Notes: generated by a model not told the origin, from the sequence alone. Shown: positions 51,799 through 61,981, counted from the stretch's first letter. The stretch is 64,000 bases of DNA from an uncultured Prevotellaceae bacterium (GCA_937900485.1 CALCEL010000102.1:14572-78571); one strand, 5' to 3'. Numbers and translations are program-made.

Positions 51799-53193
51799 TT
51801 ATCTGAGACGGAGAGTTGTTGACTCACCAAGTACGGTCACGCTCTGATTCTCCTTAATACCCTGGAAGAAAGCCTCTGACTTAGGATAGAAGTATGAGGT
51901 GTAGTTGCCAGCCGCCTTGTTTGCCTGTGCGGCACAAGCTGGGTCCACCATCTTTGCTCTGATTGCCTTGTCGTAAGCGAGGCAGTAGTATTTACTCTTC
52001 TCAAGGTGGTCACCGCTGGCCATGCGTGCCAGACAGCTTGCCTCCAACAGATAGGCCTTACCCATTGACGGCATGTGCTGAAGAGCCTTTTTACACCACT
52101 GGCGCGCTCCTGACGGGTTGCCCTTCTTGAAGTACATGGCTGCTACGGAATAAGCGTAAGTGGCTTTCTTCACTACGTCATTCTCCATGTCGACAGCCTC
52201 CTGGGCCAGCTTGATGGCTCCGTTGGTGTCACCCTGCTCAAGCAGTCTCTTTGCCTTGGCGATTGCTGCGCGAGGTGTCGGCTTGATCTGGTAGATGTAG
52301 TCTGACGCCTTGAAATATGTCTGGCTCTTGTCACACTCGAAGTTCTCGAGTGTCTTGAGCACTGCGTCGAGGTACTCCAGGTTTGTCTTGTTCTCCTCCA
52401 CACGAGTAGAGTATATCTTCTCAAGGGCGTCACAGTCTGCCGCGCCTGACTTCACGAAAAGGTCGTTACACTGTACCTGTGTCGGGAGGTAGGCGTTGAC
52501 GATAACCTGTGCCTTGATAGTGTCTGTCTCACCGAACTCCTTGGCTTGGTCGAGAAGCTTCTCACAGATGTCATTACATTCCATGTAGTCGCGGATGAAG
52601 TCTGTGCGAACATCGTCGTTGTTCTTATTGGCGAGGTATCTCTGGTAAGAGCAGTCGATGAAGCCGTAAAGCACGAAAGCCTCTGTGTTAGGTCCCATAT
52701 CGTCTATACCTGAGCGGAACATGGCGTACGCCTTCTCAAGTTCCATGTTAGGACAATAGTAATAGTAGTCCACGCCCTTTCGGCACAAGATGTTACCCTT
52801 TGTGGATGTTGTCTTTGGTGTGGCGAATGAGTTCAGTGCGTCAAGATTGTTCAAGCGCTGGTCATAGATGTTCATCAGCTTGTCGAAGTACTCGTTTTTC
52901 TTTGCTGGATCCTGCTCGCTCTGGATGAGCTGCTCGAAAATCCAGGCACCGTCAGTGTATACGCGTATCATTGCCAAAGGAGCTTTCTTGAATACGAATT
53001 CCCATGGCTCTGCAGCTTCAGCCCAGTTCTTCTGCTTGAAGTAGTCCTGGTATAAGCTGAGGTTCTGACGTACTTCAATACTATCTTGTCCGTGTCCGAT
53101 TCTGTCGTCCAACTTTGTGCCACGCAGGTTTTGAGCGTTGATGCCCAAAGCTGAGATTGTCATGGCACATGTGAGAAATAGATTTTTTGTCAT
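51799..53193 (-). CDS. exported TPR-repeat protein
   Basis: A 464-residue protein from the ATG at 53193 (MTKNLFLTCAMTISALGINAQ signal). Several TPR units occur (for example residues ~45-80 and a C-terminal set around AIAKAKRLLEQGDTNGAIKLAQEA and AMYFKKGNPSGARQWCKKAL). It lies between an outer-membrane protein and LptC in an operon conserved in Bacteroidales, so it may scaffold outer-membrane assembly. No enzymatic motif is visible. Confidence 0.82.
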   Translation of the reverse strand: MTKNLFLTCAMTISALGINAQNLRGTKLDDRIGHGQDSIEVRQNLSLYQDYFKQKNWAEAAEPWEFVFKKAPLAMIRVYTDGAWIFEQLIQSEQDPAKKNEYFDKLMNIYDQRLNNLDALNSFATPKTTSTKGNILCRKGVDYYYYCPNMELEKAYAMFRSGIDDMGPNTEAFVLYGFIDCSYQRYLANKNNDDVRTDFIRDYMECNDICEKLLDQAKEFGETDTIKAQVIVNAYLPTQVQCNDLFVKSGAADCDALEKIYSTRVEENKTNLEYLDAVLKTLENFECDKSQTYFKASDYIYQIKPTPRAAIAKAKRLLEQGDTNGAIKLAQEAVDMENDVVKKATYAYSVAAMYFKKGNPSGARQWCKKALQHMPSMGKAYLLEASCLARMASGDHLEKSKYYCLAYDKAIRAKMVDPACAAQANKAAGNYTSYFYPKSEAFFQGIKENQSVTVLGESTTLRLR

Positions 53194-53269
53194 ATAGGTC
53201 TTGTTTTTTGTTAGTTTCTTGTTTGCCGCCGCCAATTCAGCAACGTTATTTCGTGAATGCCTGATGGCG

Positions 53270-54637
53270 TTATTTTACTTTCCATTTATAGAACCAACGG
53301 TCTGAGAATGTGAGTCCGACGCTGAGCTTAAGGTAGTTCTCAGTCAGGTCGGTCTGTGACTTCATGGTTGCGCTCATGTATGGAACGTTGGTGTGTACCC
53401 ATTGCATTGATATGTTTATTTTTGGTGAGCTCCACATTGCGTTTCTGTTGGAAATAGGCAGTGTGAGTCCCGCGCTTACTCCGAACTCGTATGGCTTGCC
53501 GCTAATATTGCTCTCCACGTCCGTGTTGGCGTATGTCTTAGAGTAGAAGCCTCCGAATTTGTATGTTATTCTTTGTCCGTAGCTTCTCGCCATCGGGTCG
53601 GGAGTGTAAGCTATTCCCGCAGACAACTTGACATAGTCGTTGAAGATGTTGTTTACCGTTGTGAAGTCGTTTGCGTCTGTCGCGCCGTTGCTTGCAGACG
53701 TCGTTGCTTGGTTCGGGAATCGCACGTCACTCCATTTCTGAACCATAACATCCGCGCCGACTACGATGTTGTTCTTATAGTAGTAGGCGAGTCCGGCTGT
53801 TATTGAGGTAGGCAGCTGGAACGCGTTCTTGATGGTGTCAGTATTTGTTGTCGTGGTACTGCTGCTGCTGTTGTAGTTGGCAGTGCTTCTGTATGCGTCG
53901 TTGTTGATGTCATGTCCTAACGAGTATGTTGCTCCCACGACTAATTTCTTGTCCTTAGACAGTACCTGAGTGTATTGTGCTCCCAGGTCGAGGGAGTATG
54001 TTGAGATGTCTGCCGTGTATGAGCGTGTTATGGAATTAATTGACGACTCGCTGAATGACATGCTCATGCTGTGCGTGTAGTCTCCGTACAGATACGAGAT
54101 GTTAGCTCCGACTGACAGTGGCTTGGCTATTTGGAAACCGGCGCCGAGCATCACCTGATGAAGTCCGCCAGAACCGCTAAACGTGTATGAGCTTGTTATG
54201 TCCTCAGAGCCGGACAACACCTCGCTTGATGAGGAGAAGCTGTAGCCGATGTTAGTGACAGGTAGCACTGCGACCGCCACTCCGACTCCCTTGTATGCTC
54301 TGAAGTGGAACGCTGCGTAGTCAAAGCTCGTGTTACGGGCGTTTTGCTGCAGTCCGTTCATCTTATAGTTTCCGTTTTGCAGTGACAGTCCGAAGTCAAA
54401 CAATGCGGTAAGTGAGTCACAACCAGAGTATGAGGCCGGGTTGGCAGTGTTGATGGACTGACCATCCCTGAATCCTTGTGATATGCCACCCATACCTTTG
54501 TTGAATCCCATGGAACGATCAGACATTACGCCAAACCCGTAGCGCGAATATGGTGAGTTTACACCGTTCTGCGCATGGATGCCTGCGCATGCGGCTGTCA
54601 GAACCACTAAAGATATTGTCTTGAGTCTCGTTATCAT
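53270..54637 (-). CDS. outer-membrane beta-barrel protein
   Basis: A 455-residue protein with a signal peptide (IHAQNG). The mature part starts with the Bacteroidetes NSPYSRYGFG motif and is rich in alternating polar/hydrophobic strands ending in an aromatic C-terminus (RWFYKWKVK), as expected for a membrane barrel. A Ser/Thr-rich loop (SSSSTTTTNTD) is prominent. First gene of the operon with the TPR and LptC genes. Transported substrate, if any, is unknown. Confidence 0.83.
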   Translation of the reverse strand: MITRLKTISLVVLTAACAGIHAQNGVNSPYSRYGFGVMSDRSMGFNKGMGGISQGFRDGQSINTANPASYSGCDSLTALFDFGLSLQNGNYKMNGLQQNARNTSFDYAAFHFRAYKGVGVAVAVLPVTNIGYSFSSSSEVLSGSEDITSSYTFSGSGGLHQVMLGAGFQIAKPLSVGANISYLYGDYTHSMSMSFSESSINSITRSYTADISTYSLDLGAQYTQVLSKDKKLVVGATYSLGHDINNDAYRSTANYNSSSSTTTTNTDTIKNAFQLPTSITAGLAYYYKNNIVVGADVMVQKWSDVRFPNQATTSASNGATDANDFTTVNNIFNDYVKLSAGIAYTPDPMARSYGQRITYKFGGFYSKTYANTDVESNISGKPYEFGVSAGLTLPISNRNAMWSSPKINISMQWVHTNVPYMSATMKSQTDLTENYLKLSVGLTFSDRWFYKWKVK

Positions 54638-54711
54638 TTTTTTTGACTGTCTGATGCTTGTACGTTAATTTTCTGTTTTTTTTCGTGTGTTTAAAAGACA
54701 CAATATTTGCG

Positions 54712-54719
54712 CAAAAATA
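54712..54719 (-). promoter_or_regulatory. -7 element of the OMP-TPR-LptC operon
   Basis: Minus strand TATTTTTG fits TAnnTTTG, 75 bp upstream of the OMP start. Confidence 0.55.
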
Positions 54720-54855
54720 ATTATTTTTTGTCTATTACTCAAATAATGATGTCGCGTTGCTTGATAAAATTAACAAATCCGTAACTTTTTTAAGGTTAAT
54801 TCACAGAAGACGTTGTCTGCCGCTTTCATTTGCTGACTGTCAGTCTGACAATGTG

Positions 54856-56151
54856 TCATTCCGCTTTTCCTGTTTGCTTGTTATCTTTTCTCTTGTTTTT
54901 GTGTCTGTAATGTTTTTTTCTTGAGTCGTTTCTCTTGTTTTCTTTGTTGCCGGCGCTTCTGTGGCTATGATAGCTTTTCTTGTGACGTGTGTCTGAATCT
55001 TTCATATCCGGTTTCTCGCCGCAGCCTTCAGGGAGTTCTGGCTTGTCAATCTGTTTTTCTATGAGGCGTTCGATTTTCAGAAGCTGCGCATAGTCTTTCT
55101 GTGTCACGAGCGTGACGGCTTGTCCGTCTCGGTTGGCTCTTGCTGTACGTCCGATTCTGTGCACATAATCCTCCGGGTCACGAGGTACGTCGTAGTTGAT
55201 GACCATCTGTATGTCGTCAATGTCTATTCCGCGGCTGACGATGTCCGTGGCTATGAGTATGTTGACGCGTCGGTTCTTGAAGTCACGCATCACGACATCT
55301 CTTTCTTTCTGCTCGAGGTCGGAGTGCATAGCTTCAACGTTGTATCCCTTTTGTTTCATGGAGCTGGTGAGCTCTTTGACTTTCTGTTTTGATGATGCGA
55401 AGATAATCACCCTGTCAAGTTTGTCGTCAGAGAAAATGCTTCGTATGATGTTGTTTTTCATGTTTTCGTGACAGAGGTATGCTGTCTGTTTGATTTTCTC
55501 TGCAGGCTTGGATACTGCGATCTTGACTTCCGCCGGGTTCTTGAGGATATTGCCGGCGAGTGTGCGTATGTCAGAAGGCATAGTGGCGGAGAACATGATT
55601 GTCTGTCTCTCGTCTGACAGGTAGCTGACAATCTTCATGATGTCGTCGTAGAATCCCATGTCGAGCATTCTGTCCGCCTCGTCCAGCACGAAGAATGACA
55701 CACGTTTCAGATCGATATGTCCACCCATGAGGTGGCTAATGAGACGTCCTGGAGTGGCTATGATGATGTCGGCTCCAAGCTCCAATCCTTTCCGTTCCTG
55801 CTCGAAGCGTATGCCGTCATTGCCTCCGTAAACAGCCACGCTGGACACTCCGTTGAGGAAGTAGCCGAAGCCTTCCACCTGTTGGTCAATCTGTTGGGCC
55901 AGCTCTCGAGTCGGTGACATTATTATGCAGTTTATCGCGTCCTGTGGGTATTCACCTGTGTTGAGTTGGTTGAGGATAGGCAGTAAGTAAGCCGCCGTCT
56001 TTCCTGTTCCTGTCTGTGCTATGCCGATAATGTCTTTCCCTTCGAGTATCAAGGGAATGGTATGTTCCTGAATCGGTGTGCACTGCTCGAAGTTCATCGA
56101 GTCCAGTGCGTCTAATATGTCATCACTAAGTGGTAATTCGTCAAAATACAT
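54856..56151 (-). CDS. DEAD-box RNA helicase
   Basis: A 431-residue helicase with Q motif (CTPIQEHTIPL), motif I AQTGTGKT, Ia PTRELAQQ, II DEAD, III SAT, V ATDIVSRGIDI and VI HRIGRTAR. The C-terminal ~50 residues are Lys/Arg/His-rich (KSYHSHRSAGNKENKRND), typical of RhlE-type RNA-binding tails. It remodels structured RNA and may assist ribosome or mRNA turnover. It follows the LptF/G permease gene by 32 bp. Confidence 0.95.
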   Translation of the reverse strand: MYFDELPLSDDILDALDSMNFEQCTPIQEHTIPLILEGKDIIGIAQTGTGKTAAYLLPILNQLNTGEYPQDAINCIIMSPTRELAQQIDQQVEGFGYFLNGVSSVAVYGGNDGIRFEQERKGLELGADIIIATPGRLISHLMGGHIDLKRVSFFVLDEADRMLDMGFYDDIMKIVSYLSDERQTIMFSATMPSDIRTLAGNILKNPAEVKIAVSKPAEKIKQTAYLCHENMKNNIIRSIFSDDKLDRVIIFASSKQKVKELTSSMKQKGYNVEAMHSDLEQKERDVVMRDFKNRRVNILIATDIVSRGIDIDDIQMVINYDVPRDPEDYVHRIGRTARANRDGQAVTLVTQKDYAQLLKIERLIEKQIDKPELPEGCGEKPDMKDSDTRHKKSYHSHRSAGNKENKRNDSRKKHYRHKNKRKDNKQTGKAE

Positions 56152-56183
56152 GTGTTTATTATATTTGTAGAATGATGTCGTTT

Positions 56184-57317
56184 TTATTTTGGTGCATTCC
56201 TATACACGAAGTAGGCTATCACGGTGAAGATGACATTCGGCAGCCACGCGGCCACTGCCGGATGCATATTTGCGTTTGTTGCGAACGTTGAGGACACAGT
56301 CTGAAACATAATATAAGTGAAGCTCAACGCAAGTCCCGTGCCTAATGAGATGCCGAGTCCGTTTTTCCTTTTCTGGGCGGAGAGAGAAACTCCGATGATT
56401 GTTAGTATGAATGCAGCGAAAGAGCTTGCTCCTCGTTTGTAGTACTCAACCTCAAACTCTTTTATCTCTGCGAATCCGCGCTGTTTCTGTCTTTCTATAT
56501 ACTCTTTTAGTTTTGGAGTCGTCAATGTCTCTTGTTGGCCTTCCGTGATGAGAAAGTCTTGTGGCTCCATCATTATCGTGGTGTCTTGTCTGTAGCCGCT
56601 CTTCAAAGTCTCCTTCATGCCATTCATGTCTCTTGTCTGATAGTTGGTCAGGATCCAATGATATGGCTGTTCAGACAGGGTGTCGTACTGGATGGTCATC
56701 GCCTGCAGGTGTTTGACAAGTTTCTTGTTCTCAAACTTGTCCAATGTGAACTCGTATCCCATTTTCTGCGTGTCTTCGTACCGTCCGATGTACGCTATTA
56801 CTCCTGAGTCGACCTCAAGCTGTACGTTAGTCGTGAACGTTTGCACATTACGTCTTCTGTAGGTATTCTCAAACTTTACTCTTTTGACATTGCTTATCGG
56901 TATGATGTAAGCGCCGAGATAGTAGGTCAGCAGTGCTATGAATCCGGCTGATATCATGTATGGCCGTAGCAGTCTGTTGAAGCTTACTCCTGTCGACATC
57001 ATCGCTATTATTTCTGAGTTGTCGGCGAGTTTTGTCGTGAAGAAGATGACGGCGATGAAGACAAAGAGCTGACTGAAGAGGTTGGAGTAGTATGGGATGA
57101 AATTCACATAGTAGTCGAAGATTATCGCCTTAAGCGGGGCGTTTTTCTCCAGGAATTTCGCAATGTTCTCGTTTATGTCAAACACTACGGAAATGGATAT
57201 AATCAGGGCTATGGAGAAAAAGTACGTGCCAAGGAATTTCCCGATGATGTATCGGTCAAGTCTTGTTATTGGCGTATGTTCAGCAAGCTTGTCGCTTAGC
57301 TTTTTCCATTTTTCCAT
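56184..57317 (-). CDS. LptF/LptG-family permease
   Basis: A 377-residue YjgP/YjgQ-family protein. Six transmembrane helices in two sets of three (N-terminal within residues 25-135; C-terminal within ~300-375) flank a periplasmic jellyroll. Start region: RLDRYIIGKFLGTYFFS. These permeases pull LPS from the inner membrane in the Lpt machine. It follows tgt, a pairing common in Bacteroidetes; an LptC gene lies 5 kb further along the same strand. Confidence 0.9.
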   Translation of the reverse strand: MEKWKKLSDKLAEHTPITRLDRYIIGKFLGTYFFSIALIISISVVFDINENIAKFLEKNAPLKAIIFDYYVNFIPYYSNLFSQLFVFIAVIFFTTKLADNSEIIAMMSTGVSFNRLLRPYMISAGFIALLTYYLGAYIIPISNVKRVKFENTYRRRNVQTFTTNVQLEVDSGVIAYIGRYEDTQKMGYEFTLDKFENKKLVKHLQAMTIQYDTLSEQPYHWILTNYQTRDMNGMKETLKSGYRQDTTIMMEPQDFLITEGQQETLTTPKLKEYIERQKQRGFAEIKEFEVEYYKRGASSFAAFILTIIGVSLSAQKRKNGLGISLGTGLALSFTYIMFQTVSSTFATNANMHPAVAAWLPNVIFTVIAYFVYRNAPK

Positions 57318-57428
57318 ATATTGATTTGATGTCTGATTTCTGTTGTTGTCTCATTTCGTTCGTTTGGACATGTGGGATCACCTGTGTTCGGATAGAAGCT
57401 GGCGCATGGTCATCCGTAAGCGGCGCTG

Positions 57429-58559
57429 TTACAGTCTTCTGCCGAGTTCCTCGACCATCTTGGCTTTCCAGATGGCGAAGTCTCCGGCGATGATGTGGTC
57501 GCGTGCCTCACCGACAAGCCACAGGTAAAAGGCGAGGTTGTGTATGCTGGCCACCTGCATGGCTAACAGTTCTTGAGCCTTGAAGAGGTGATGCACGTAT
57601 GCCTTGGTGTAGGCGGTGTCGACGTATGATGTTCCCTCCGGATCCATTGGACTGAAATCCATCTCCCACTTTTTGTTGCGGAAGTTTATGGTGCCGTGCT
57701 TTGTGAAGATCATAGCGTTGCGGCCATTGCGAGTCGGCATGACGCAGTCGAACATGTCTACGCCTCGCTCAATTCCCTCGAGAATGTTTATAGGTGTGCC
57801 GACGCCCATCAGATATCGTGGTCTGTCTTTCGGCAATATTTCGTTGACAACTTCAATCATCTCGTACATCACTTCGGTAGGCTCACCGACAGCCAGTCCG
57901 CCGATGGCGTTGCCGTCAGCGTTTTTGCTTGCCACGTTCTCTGCCGCTTTCTGTCTCAGGTCTTTGAATGTGCAACCCTGGACAATAGGGAACAGAGACT
58001 GCTTGTAGCCGTACTTTGGCTCTGTCTCGTTGAAACGGCGGATACATCTGTCGAGCCAACGTTCAGTCAGTGCCAGAGACTTAGCCGCGTACGCATAGTC
58101 GCTGGTGCCAGGAGGACACTCGTCGAAGGCCATCATTATGTCTGCTCCGATGGTGCGCTCGATGTCCATTACTCTCTCTGGGGTGAATGTGTGTTTGCTT
58201 CCGTCCAGATGGCTTCTGAATTCTACTCCCTCCTCGCGTATTTTGCGTATGCCTGACAGAGAGAAGACCTGAAAGCCGCCGCTGTCTGTCAGCATAGGCC
58301 TGTCGAACCCGTTGAATTTATGGAGTCCTCCGGCTGCCTCTAACACCTCCAGTCCTGGACGCAGATAAAGGTGGTATGTGTTACCTAATATTATCTGTGC
58401 CTTGATATCGTCTTTCAGTTCATGTTGATGCACGCCCTTCACACTTGCCAGCGTACCTACTGGCATGAATATCGGTGTCTGAATGTCACCGTGGTCGGTT
58501 GTGATGAGTCCGGCTCTGGCGTTTGTCTTTGAGTCAGTATGTTGAAGTGTGAATGTCAT
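57429..58559 (-). CDS. tgt: tRNA-guanine transglycosylase, zinc site altered
   Basis: A 376-residue Tgt. The catalytic-site elements DSGGFQVFSL, AFDECPP, the GVGTPINILE region and the nucleophile-bearing FDCVMPTRNGRNAMIF are all present. The canonical C-terminal zinc motif (C-x-C-x2-C before SRAYLHHL) reads EGTSYVDTAYTKAYVHHL, so all three cysteines are replaced, while the later IHNLAFY His remains. Tgt swaps guanine for a queuine precursor at the wobble base of GUN-anticodon tRNAs. Its ATG overlaps the lon stop (ATGA), so lon-tgt are translationally coupled. Confidence 0.94.
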   Translation of the reverse strand: MTFTLQHTDSKTNARAGLITTDHGDIQTPIFMPVGTLASVKGVHQHELKDDIKAQIILGNTYHLYLRPGLEVLEAAGGLHKFNGFDRPMLTDSGGFQVFSLSGIRKIREEGVEFRSHLDGSKHTFTPERVMDIERTIGADIMMAFDECPPGTSDYAYAAKSLALTERWLDRCIRRFNETEPKYGYKQSLFPIVQGCTFKDLRQKAAENVASKNADGNAIGGLAVGEPTEVMYEMIEVVNEILPKDRPRYLMGVGTPINILEGIERGVDMFDCVMPTRNGRNAMIFTKHGTINFRNKKWEMDFSPMDPEGTSYVDTAYTKAYVHHLFKAQELLAMQVASIHNLAFYLWLVGEARDHIIAGDFAIWKAKMVEELGRRL

Positions 58560-61042
58560 TTGTCTTTTTTTCTGATGTCTGTATTTTCTATCGCTGCCTC
58601 CAGATCAACAGGGGTGTCTACCTTCTCGGGGAGCAGAGCGAACTCGAGTACATCCTTGACGGTGTCCACGTAGTGGAAGGTTATTCCGCTCACGTATTTC
58701 TCTGGGATTTGCTCAATATCCTTTTTGTTGTCTTGGCAGATGAGGATATATTTTATGCCGGCTCGCTTTGCTGCCAGTATCTTCTCCTTGATGCCTCCGA
58801 CAGGCAGTACTTTGCCGCGAAGTGTTATCTCGCCGGTCATAGCCAGATGTTCTCTCACCTTTCTCTGGGTCAGGGCTGATGCGAGTGAGGTGGCTATGGT
58901 TATTCCCGCTGACGGTCCGTCTTTCGGCGTCGCTCCCTCCGGAACATGAATGTGTATATTCCAGTTGCTGAAAATCTCGTTGTTGATATTCAGCATGTCG
59001 CTGTGAGCCTTAATATACTCGAGTGCGAGTACAGCGGACTCCTTCATGACGTCGCCGAGGTTACCTGTCAAGGTCAGCTTGCCGCTCTTGCCTTTGCTGA
59101 GACTTGTCTCGATGAAGAGTATCTCTCCGCCTACCGATGTCCATGCTAGTCCTGTGACCACTCCGGCAAAGTCGTTGCCTTGGTATTTGTCTCTGTTGTA
59201 CGGTACGGGGCCGAGGTATTTCTCCAGGTCACCGGCTTTTATGTCGTGCTCAGGCTTCTGCTCGCTGCGCGCGTACTCAAGTGTTATTTTCCTAAAGAGT
59301 TTGTTGATCTGTTTGTCCAGGGTACGAACTCCTGACTCGCGCGTGTATCCCTCGATAATCTTCTCTATGGCAGGCTTGGCAATCTTAATACCTACCTCGC
59401 TCATGCCGAGGATGTCAAGGTTCTTCGGGACGAGGTGACGCTTGGCGATCTCAATCTTCTCCTCTGTCAGGTAGCCGCTGACCTCAATCAGCTCCATTCT
59501 GTCGAGCAAAGCTGACGGTATGGTGCTTATGTTGTTGGCGGTGGCTATGAACATTACCTTTGACAAGTCGTAGTCCAGGTCGAGGTAATTGTCATGGAAC
59601 GTCTCGTTCTGTTCAGGGTCGAGCACCTCCAAAAGGGCAGAGGCGGGGTCGCCGTTTATGGTGTTTTGTGTTATCTTGTCTATCTCGTCGAGGATGAACA
59701 CAGGGTTCGAACTGCCCACTTTGGCTATGTTGCTTATGATACGGCCTGGCATGGCTCCGATATAAGTACGTCTGTGTCCTCGTATCTCAGCCTCGTCGTG
59801 TATACCTCCTAAGCTGACACGCACGTACTTTCTCTTCATGGCGGACGCTATGCTCTTACCCAATGATGTCTTTCCGACTCCCGGAGGTCCGTACAGGCAG
59901 ATGATAGGGCTCTTGAAATCTCCTCGCATCTTGAGCACAGCCAAGTGCTCAAGTATTCTCTCCTTGACCTTCTCCATTCCGTAGTGGTCCTTGTTCAGTA
60001 CCTTCTCGGCGTTGTTGAGGTTGAGGTTGTCTTTCGTGCATTTCTTCCACGGAAGCGAAAGGAGTGTCTGCGCATATTGATACTCAGTTTGATACTCCGG
60101 CGCTTGAGGGTTGATGCGGTTTAGTTTATCGAGGGATTTCTCGAATGCCTTACGTGTATCATCGCTCCATTCCATTTTGAGTGATTTCTCACGTAATTCA
60201 GCTATCTCGTTATCGTTCGGTGCGTCGCCCAGCTCCTGTTGAATGTTCTGAATCTCCTGACGAAGGAAGTAGTCTCTTTGCTGTTTGTTGAGTGTCTCCT
60301 TCGTACGCATTTGAATGCTGCGTTTGAGTGCGACAAACTGATACTCGCGGTTGACGAGAGAAAGGAGTTTGTCCGCTCTGTCCGCTATGTTGTTCGACTC
60401 GAGCAGTACGATGCGCTCTTTGTTCGTGATGTTGGCGTTGGTGGCGATGAAGTTCGTCACGATCTCGGGATCCGTGATGTTCTCCAACGCGAGTGCCGCG
60501 CTCGGGTTGTCACTCTGCATGCATTTGAGTGCTGTGTCTTTGAGCGCGGATATGAGCGCCTTGAACTGTTTGTTGCCTAGTGGTGCGAGCTCATCCTCCG
60601 GGTAGTTCTCTATGTGTCCCTTCAGGTACTCTCCCGTTGTGTCTAAGTCGATCAGGCGTATTCTTCCGTAGCCTTGTATGACAGCCACGTTTGAGTTGTC
60701 GGGCAGTGAAATGACACGTAGGACACGCGCCAGACATCCCGTGTGGTATAAGTCTGACTCCGTCGGCTCCTCCACAGTGTCGTCGTTCTGTGAGAACAGG
60801 GCGATGTGTGAGTTTTTACGTGATGCCTCCCGGACTAACTCGAGTGACGGTTTTCTTCCAATGCTAATCGGTATGATGCTCATAGGGAACAACATAACGT
60901 TCCTGACCGGAAGGACAGGAAATAGCTCGTCTGTGTTTATGTTCGGAATCTCTTGTTTGGTTCCTTCTATGTTGGCTATGAATGACATGGAACTCTCGTG
61001 ATGAGTGTCATTCATTATTTCATCAAATGGAAAGTCTTTCAT
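58556..61042 (-). CDS. lon: ATP-dependent Lon protease
   Basis: An 828-residue LonA from the ATG at 61042 (MKDFPFDEIMND); the 37-residue upstream extension includes the promoter. LAN substrate domain (~35-240), AAA+ module with YGPPGVGKTSLG and FILDEIDKI, and the C-terminal protease domain with the Ser-Lys dyad (PKDGPSAG; GGIKEKILAAKRAG). It degrades misfolded and regulatory proteins in the cytoplasm. tgt overlaps its stop. A -7 element lies at 61108. Confidence 0.96.
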   Translation of the reverse strand: MKDFPFDEIMNDTHHESSMSFIANIEGTKQEIPNINTDELFPVLPVRNVMLFPMSIIPISIGRKPSLELVREASRKNSHIALFSQNDDTVEEPTESDLYHTGCLARVLRVISLPDNSNVAVIQGYGRIRLIDLDTTGEYLKGHIENYPEDELAPLGNKQFKALISALKDTALKCMQSDNPSAALALENITDPEIVTNFIATNANITNKERIVLLESNNIADRADKLLSLVNREYQFVALKRSIQMRTKETLNKQQRDYFLRQEIQNIQQELGDAPNDNEIAELREKSLKMEWSDDTRKAFEKSLDKLNRINPQAPEYQTEYQYAQTLLSLPWKKCTKDNLNLNNAEKVLNKDHYGMEKVKERILEHLAVLKMRGDFKSPIICLYGPPGVGKTSLGKSIASAMKRKYVRVSLGGIHDEAEIRGHRRTYIGAMPGRIISNIAKVGSSNPVFILDEIDKITQNTINGDPASALLEVLDPEQNETFHDNYLDLDYDLSKVMFIATANNISTIPSALLDRMELIEVSGYLTEEKIEIAKRHLVPKNLDILGMSEVGIKIAKPAIEKIIEGYTRESGVRTLDKQINKLFRKITLEYARSEQKPEHDIKAGDLEKYLGPVPYNRDKYQGNDFAGVVTGLAWTSVGGEILFIETSLSKGKSGKLTLTGNLGDVMKESAVLALEYIKAHSDMLNINNEIFSNWNIHIHVPEGATPKDGPSAGITIATSLASALTQRKVREHLAMTGEITLRGKVLPVGGIKEKILAAKRAGIKYILICQDNKKDIEQIPEKYVSGITFHYVDTVKDVLEFALLPEKVDTPVDLEAAIENTDIRKKDK

Positions 61043-61107
61043 TCTTATTTGTGATGTGCGAAATCTGTTTTTTGTGTTACGTGGATAATACCACAATAAA
61101 AGCGGCG

Positions 61108-61115
61108 CAAAATTA
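61108..61115 (-). promoter_or_regulatory. lon -7 element
   Basis: Minus strand TAATTTTG fits TAnnTTTG, 66 bp upstream of the lon start. No clear -33 TTTG. Confidence 0.55.
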
Positions 61116-61184
61116 CAAAAAAAACTTGAGATTACGCCGATATATTTTTTCAAATTGTTTTTTGTTAGTTTTTTTTGACAAAAA

Positions 61185-61221
61185 GAAAGCGACGACTTGC
61201 TTCACAGCAGTTCGTCGCTAA
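61185..61221 (-). terminator. hairpin downstream of the SPOR lipoprotein gene
   Basis: AGCGACGA / TCGTCGCT stem on the minus strand followed by TTCTTTTTG, 230 bp past the SPOR stop. The stretch between (61222-61450) contains two short inverted repeats (CCATCC...GGATGG; ACGGG...CCCGT) but no ORF I can support. Confidence 0.65.
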
Positions 61222-61450
61222 AAAATTCTTACGTGTTATATTCTCACCTTTACCAAAAAGAAATTAAGTTTTATAAGTAGTATAGGGAACCGTTTGTGTC
61301 TTCTTTTTTAATCGATGCTTGTTGTCAGACACTCACGGTCATGTGTCGTTTTTTTGTCATTTTGTCCTACGGGTAAGAGCTTGATTGCCCGTATCCTCCA
61401 TCCTTGTCCTGGTTTTGTGTCCCGCTGGATGGGGGGTGTGACGTTGACGA

Positions 61451-61981
61451 TTAGTCTTTCTTGTAGAGAAGCCATGCGTCAGGATAGCTGTTGCGGAGCT
61501 TGTCCCTTGAGCTTATGGCTGCGTCCTTGGTGTCGTGTGAAGAAGCAATCACACGGTACATGCCAGTGTCTGGGTTCTGTGCCACCTTGCTACTGTATCC
61601 TTTGTCTTTGAGCTCGTTGCAGCGCTTGTTGGCGTTCTCCTGGCTTTTGAAAGAGCCTGCCACAACGTTGTACACCTTAAGTGTTCCGCCGCTTACCACT
61701 GTGAGTCGCTCAGAACGGAAGTTGGTGTTGTTGTTAGCCTGCTTTGTTGTCGTCGTCGTTGTTGATGACGATTTTCTTTGTCTTATGCTTGTGTATGATT
61801 TCGTCTCTTCCACCGGAGTGACATTGCTTACCTCTACAGGGTCAGAGTCGTCCTGTGCGTACAGCTCCTGACTTCTAGCTTTGTCGTATTGTTTTCTGAA
61901 CTCAGCCTCGCTTGAGGATTTGCATGATGTTACCATCAGGGTTGCGATGAGAGTTAGACTCATCATGATATACTTCTTCAT
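61451..61981 (-). CDS. SPOR-domain lipoprotein
   Basis: A 176-residue lipoprotein (signal ending MVTSC, Cys20) with a Ser/Thr/Asn-rich linker and a C-terminal SPOR domain (~residues 100-176: YNVVAGSFKSQENANKRCNELKD... continuing to YPDAWLLYKKD). SPOR domains bind denuded septal peptidoglycan, so it probably locates to the division site. It is a single gene; HU-like gene upstream is ~150 bp away. Confidence 0.9.
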   Translation of the reverse strand: MKKYIMMSLTLIATLMVTSCKSSSEAEFRKQYDKARSQELYAQDDSDPVEVSNVTPVEETKSYTSIRQRKSSSTTTTTTKQANNNTNFRSERLTVVSGGTLKVYNVVAGSFKSQENANKRCNELKDKGYSSKVAQNPDTGMYRVIASSHDTKDAAISSRDKLRNSYPDAWLLYKKD

